This document shows, one piece after another, positions 6,919-7,234 of a stretch of DNA of 7,234 nucleotides. The stretch is from Clostridia bacterium BRH_c25 (GTDB lineage: Bacteria; Bacillota_A; Clostridia; Lutisporales; Lutisporaceae), in assembly GCA_001515955.1 (NCBI GenBank), contig LOES01000190.1:1-7234 (forward strand). Reading direction: 5' to 3'. Below the pieces are notes generated by a model, which was not told the DNA's origin, made no database searches, and worked only from the letters and a program-made list of their open reading frames with translations. Made by a program: the position numbers and the translations under genes. Each line of letters starts with the position of its first letter. The first letter of the stretch is position 1.

Positions 6919-6962
6919 ATTGAGCGCACAAAAGAAATTATATTAGATTGAACGCACAAAAG
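6919..6962 (-). promoter_or_regulatory. Pair of 16-bp direct repeats flanking a TATAAT box, upstream of tilS
   Basis: ATTGAGCGCACAAAAG (6919-6934) and ATTGAACGCACAAAAG (6947-6962) differ at one base and start 28 bp apart, near three helical turns. Between them on the minus strand is a perfect TATAAT (6942-6937). No -35 at 16-18 bp matches consensus. One repeat covers the -16 to -35 region and the other the expected start site, an arrangement that suggests a regulator-controlled tilS promoter with two operators. Confidence 0.45.
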
Positions 6963-7012
6963 TATTTACATTGGGCAAAGTGCGAATTCAATAACAATTA
7001 AGGAAACATTTA

Positions 7013-7083
7013 CGCGAAATCTGAATTAAGAATGTAAAATGTTTTTCGCGAAATATATAGGTGTAATGCAAAATATGTAACAA
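7013..7083 (-). promoter_or_regulatory. Weak upstream promoter candidate with two CGCGAAAT repeats
   Basis: CGCGAAAT occurs at 7013-7020 and 7047-7054, 34 bp apart; the second is inside the palindrome TTTCGCGAAA (7044-7053). CpG-rich octamers are conspicuous in this AT-rich spacer. On the minus strand TTGTTA (7083-7078) and TATATA (7059-7054) form a moderate promoter at 18-bp spacing whose start site would fall within the palindrome. Evidence is positional only. Confidence 0.25.
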
Positions 7084-7105
7084 GCTATTCATATAAATAA
7101 TAATT

Positions 7106-7144
7106 GAACGGTTTTCACTTGTTGATATCAAGCAAAAACCGTTC
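7106..7144 (-). terminator. Strong hairpin closing the upstream gene
   Basis: Perfect 10-bp arms GAACGGTTTT (7106-7115) and AAAACCGTTC (7135-7144), an internal CA/CA loop, a second 4-bp stem CTTG/CAAG, and a 7-nt loop. The stem is followed on the minus strand by AAUUAUUAUUUAU, which is U-rich but interrupted. Base composition falls sharply to AT-rich just beyond it, as expected at the end of a gene. Direction is most likely minus, but the hairpin could act both ways. Confidence 0.6.
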
Positions 7145-7234
7145 TTATTAAAACCGCAAGCAACATAGACAGAAAAGCTATCACAGCGTTCAATACATAT
7201 GTAAGCCTTCTGCCGGCAAAGCTGCAGCGGCATA
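7128..7234 (-). CDS. Possible C-terminal end of a membrane protein (partial)
   Basis: One minus-strand frame is open from the right edge to a TGA at 7130-7128. It encodes 34 residues: a basic, Cys-containing stretch (AGRR) and then a membrane-like helix including YVLNAVIAFLSMLLAVL, ending IRTVFA. The GC-richer composition of this stretch against the spacer that follows it, and the positive-inside look before the helix, favour a real gene end. The stop falls in the loop of the hairpin at 7106-7144, which is unusual but workable. The family cannot be named from so short a piece. In many Firmicutes spoIIE or other sporulation and division genes precede tilS, but this tail does not resemble the SpoIIE phosphatase end. 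Confidence 0.35.
   Translation of the reverse strand, partial: CRCSFAGRRLTYVLNAVIAFLSMLLAVLIRTVFA

Noticed and set aside
6988..7233. 81-codon minus-strand open frame at the right end
   Set aside because: It runs through the strong hairpin and deep into AT-rich spacer, has no ribosome site, and its residues look like translated non-coding DNA. A different frame ending at 7128 fits better.

Overview
The window looks like a low-GC Firmicute chromosome, most likely from class Clostridia. The evidence is strong purine-rich Shine-Dalgarno sites (AAGGAGG type), the tilS-hpt-ftsH gene order typical of Firmicutes, AT-rich spacers, and a B12-dependent methylmalonyl-CoA mutase split into two subunit genes, as in many anaerobes. 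Genus cannot be set from the sequence alone. Every supported gene lies on the minus strand, so the window reads biologically from right to left.

Right end (7234 to 6840): probably the last codons of a membrane protein, closed by a strong hairpin. Then comes an AT-rich spacer of nearly 300 bp carrying two families of short direct repeats and a long inverted repeat in front of tilS. Positions 6839 to 4904 hold tilS (tRNA-Ile lysidine synthetase) and hpt (hypoxanthine phosphoribosyltransferase), only 4 bp apart and translationally coupled. A 149-bp spacer with its own promoter candidate leads into ftsH (4754 to 2943), the membrane AAA+ zinc protease. A textbook hairpin terminator starts 3 bp after ftsH.

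Left half: a small hotdog-fold acyl-CoA thioesterase of the FlK type (2865 to 2461), then a 225-bp regulatory spacer, then mcmA1 (2235 to 556), the TIM-barrel catalytic subunit of methylmalonyl-CoA mutase. A 194-bp spacer follows, and then mcmA2, the cobalamin-binding subunit, cut by the left edge of the window. The two mutase subunits together interconvert methylmalonyl-CoA and succinyl-CoA, the carbon-skeleton step of propionate production or use. The thioesterase next door may remove dead-end or excess acyl-CoA, but this is inferred from position only.

The most interesting non-coding signals are (1) a symmetric element between mcmA1 and mcmA2, made of four heptads, a 16-bp perfect palindrome, and four inverted heptads, all sharing one dyad centre; (2) a palindrome upstream of mcmA1 that matches 13 of 14 fixed positions of the clostridial Rex operator, overlaps a promoter -35 box, and could also act as the thioesterase terminator; and (3) the repeats in front of tilS. 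Start-codon reading suggests TTG starts for ftsH, the thioesterase and perhaps mcmA2. I see no wholly new multi-gene system, CRISPR array, RNA gene, transposase or phage gene in the window.
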